In this document: positions 48,372-49,459 of the stretch, in pieces
Numbering within the stretch: the stretch's first letter is position 1
Layout: every line of letters starts with the position of its first letter
Source of the DNA: UMGS755 sp045597205
GTDB taxonomy: Bacteria > Bacillota > Clostridia > UBA1381 > UBA9506
Direction: 5' to 3'
DNA: 49,459 bases
NCBI GenBank assembly: GCA_045597205.1
Contig: JAZODT010000073.1
Coordinates: 1 to 49,459, forward strand
Notes under the pieces: generated by a model
The model's input: the letters and a program-made list of their open reading frames with translations, nothing else
Databases searched by the model: none
Told to the model about the DNA's origin: nothing
Made by a program: the position numbers and the translations under genes

Positions 48372-49459
48372 CATCAGGATTAATCTGCAGGGTGACCGTG
48401 AACAGTATTCTAACATTACCTTTACCACCGGCGACAAGCAGGGGTATCGGCTCAATTTTGCGTTTTATTCTTATGGCAATCGGTTGGATGTATCAACCCT
48501 TGCTATGACAGTAAAAGCAAAACGGTCAGATGGGCAGGTCATTTTAGACAGCGGCATAACAGAAGCAGAAGGCGCTTATTACGTGGTTGCAGATAACGCT
48601 TATAACATCGAGGGGCCGGTTGCTTTTGAGGTGGCTTTAGTAAAAATGGACGGCTCTTTAGTAACAGCGCATGTTGTTCATGCTTATGTGCGTGAAGGGT
48701 TCGGCGAGAAGGGACTTGCACCTGAAGACGTGAACCCTATTTTAGCTAAGGCTGCTGTGGCCGTGGAATCTGCCATGACGGCAGCTGAAAGCGCCAATAA
48801 GATTGCAGCCGAAGCGGCCGAGGAGACGGAAAAAGCCAAGCAAGCTGCAGAGGATGCCTTGGCTTCGGCAGAGCTGGCAGAAGAAATTTCTCAAAAAGCA
48901 GCTGAAGCAGAAGGGGAACGTTCTGCTGCAGAAACGCAGCGGAATGAAAACGAAACAAAACGTGTTGCAGCGGAGGCAGAGAGGCAGGCGGCATATGAGC
49001 AGATGCAGGGTGCTTTTGCCAATGCATTGGTTGGTAGTGCATCTGGTTCTTCTATCTATTTGGATGATGTTTCGCCCATAGAGCATGTTTTAGGGGTTAA
49101 GTTATCAAGTAAGAATTTAATACCATTTCCTTATCATGACAAAAGCAAAACACATTATGGTGTTGAGTATGTAGTAAATGATGATGGTTCCGTAGTATGT
49201 AACGGTACTTCAACCGGTGGCTCACAATTCCTGTTTGTATCTGCTACTGTACCAATTAAATTTCCAAAAGGGATATATTATTGGAGTTGTTTGCAGCAAG
49301 AACAAACAGGCGTATCATCTTGGGCAAGAATTGGCGGAACTACTTATAGAGATACTGGAAACGGTATAGTTGTAAATTTAACTGAAGATACAGAGTTGTA
49401 TTTCTATGTATCTATTGCTACTGGTACAAAAGTTGAAAATCTTGTATTAAAGCCACAGT
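48358..49459 (+). CDS. Baseplate upper/tail fibre protein, 3' truncated by window edge
   Basis: At least 367 codons are open from ATG 48358 to the window end. The N-terminus (IEYNIRINLQGDREQYSNI, then KAKRSDGQVILDSG) fits the BppU-like baseplate domain. An Ala/Glu-rich coiled coil follows (about residues 125-222). From about residue 235 (SSKNLIPFPYHDKS) a beta-rich fibre-type domain begins, with a shift to AT-rich codons. It probably carries the receptor-binding part. The gene after it is outside the window. Confidence 0.8.
   Translation, partial: MIEYNIRINLQGDREQYSNITFTTGDKQGYRLNFAFYSYGNRLDVSTLAMTVKAKRSDGQVILDSGITEAEGAYYVVADNAYNIEGPVAFEVALVKMDGSLVTAHVVHAYVREGFGEKGLAPEDVNPILAKAAVAVESAMTAAESANKIAAEAAEETEKAKQAAEDALASAELAEEISQKAAEAEGERSAAETQRNENETKRVAAEAERQAAYEQMQGAFANALVGSASGSSIYLDDVSPIEHVLGVKLSSKNLIPFPYHDKSKTHYGVEYVVNDDGSVVCNGTSTGGSQFLFVSATVPIKFPKGIYYWSCLQQEQTGVSSWARIGGTTYRDTGNGIVVNLTEDTELYFYVSIATGTKVENLVLKPQ

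Noticed and set aside
49020..49459. Diversity-generating retroelement variable region in the fibre gene
   Set aside because: No template repeat or reverse transcriptase in the window, and the domain border shows composition change rather than adenine-targeted variation; the gene end is not visible.

Overview
The window joins about 15.4 kb of bacterial chromosome to the first ~34 kb of a temperate siphovirus prophage. Gene content (mreBCD with PBP2, Maf, a NusG-domain-II protein, a Gx transporter protein, methylglyoxal synthase), Shine-Dalgarno sites of the AGGAGG type, sigma-A promoters and moderate-to-low GC point to an anaerobic member of the Bacillota, probably Clostridia or a relative. 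I cannot name a species from the sequence.

Chromosome (1-15.4 kb). A plus-strand run starts with the 3' part of a U32 peptidase gene. It continues with a NusG domain II protein, a Gx transporter protein, maf, mreB, mreC, mreD and penicillin-binding protein 2. This is a cell-elongation operon closed by a hairpin at 7680. Then come mgsA with its own promoter and terminator, ligA, a minus-strand HPr-kinase-like P-loop protein, tyrS, metA (Glu111, the acetyl-CoA type), a minus-strand glucosamine-6-phosphate deaminase-like gene and a C_GCAxxG_C_C protein. All complete host genes look intact.

Attachment site and lysogeny region (15.4-18.3 kb). The 3' half of a tRNA-Pro gene, from anticodon loop to CCA (minus strand), marks one prophage end. 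The tRNA 5' half is missing here, so the intact tRNA should lie at the other end, outside the window. Next are a tyrosine integrase with a zinc ribbon, a large palindrome with a promoter and terminator but no ORF, a membrane-anchored protein of unknown function, and a CI/LexA-type S24 repressor. The repressor diverges from a Cro-like gene across a switch with two consensus promoters.

Early region (18.3-31 kb). It holds small regulators, a membrane-anchored LysM protein, a structured leader, two small genes each interrupted at a run of eight G (a third gene carries an in-frame run), and a three-hairpin repeat. A recombination/replication set follows: RecT, YqaJ nuclease, DEAH helicase, HNH nuclease, a frameshifted gene resembling phage 'replication terminator' proteins, SSB, a DUF6291-like replication protein, RusA and MazG-like. 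After a cluster of small Cys-rich ORFs comes a RinA-like late regulator.

Late region (31-49.5 kb). Terminase small and large subunits, portal and a minor capsid protein with a JAMM-like C-terminal domain plus a tiny downstream gene come first. Two terminators separate them from scaffold, P22-type coat protein, connectors and a tail tube gene with an in-frame TGA. Then follow tail chaperones, a self-contained moron, a 1259-aa tape measure, distal tail proteins and the start of a baseplate/fibre gene. Lysis genes and the second att site are not in the window.

The best leads for new biology are the three G8 tracts, the minor capsid-JAMM fusion with its partner, the orphan membrane protein between int and cI, the palindrome/short-transcript locus beside int, the structured early leader, and the autonomous moron.
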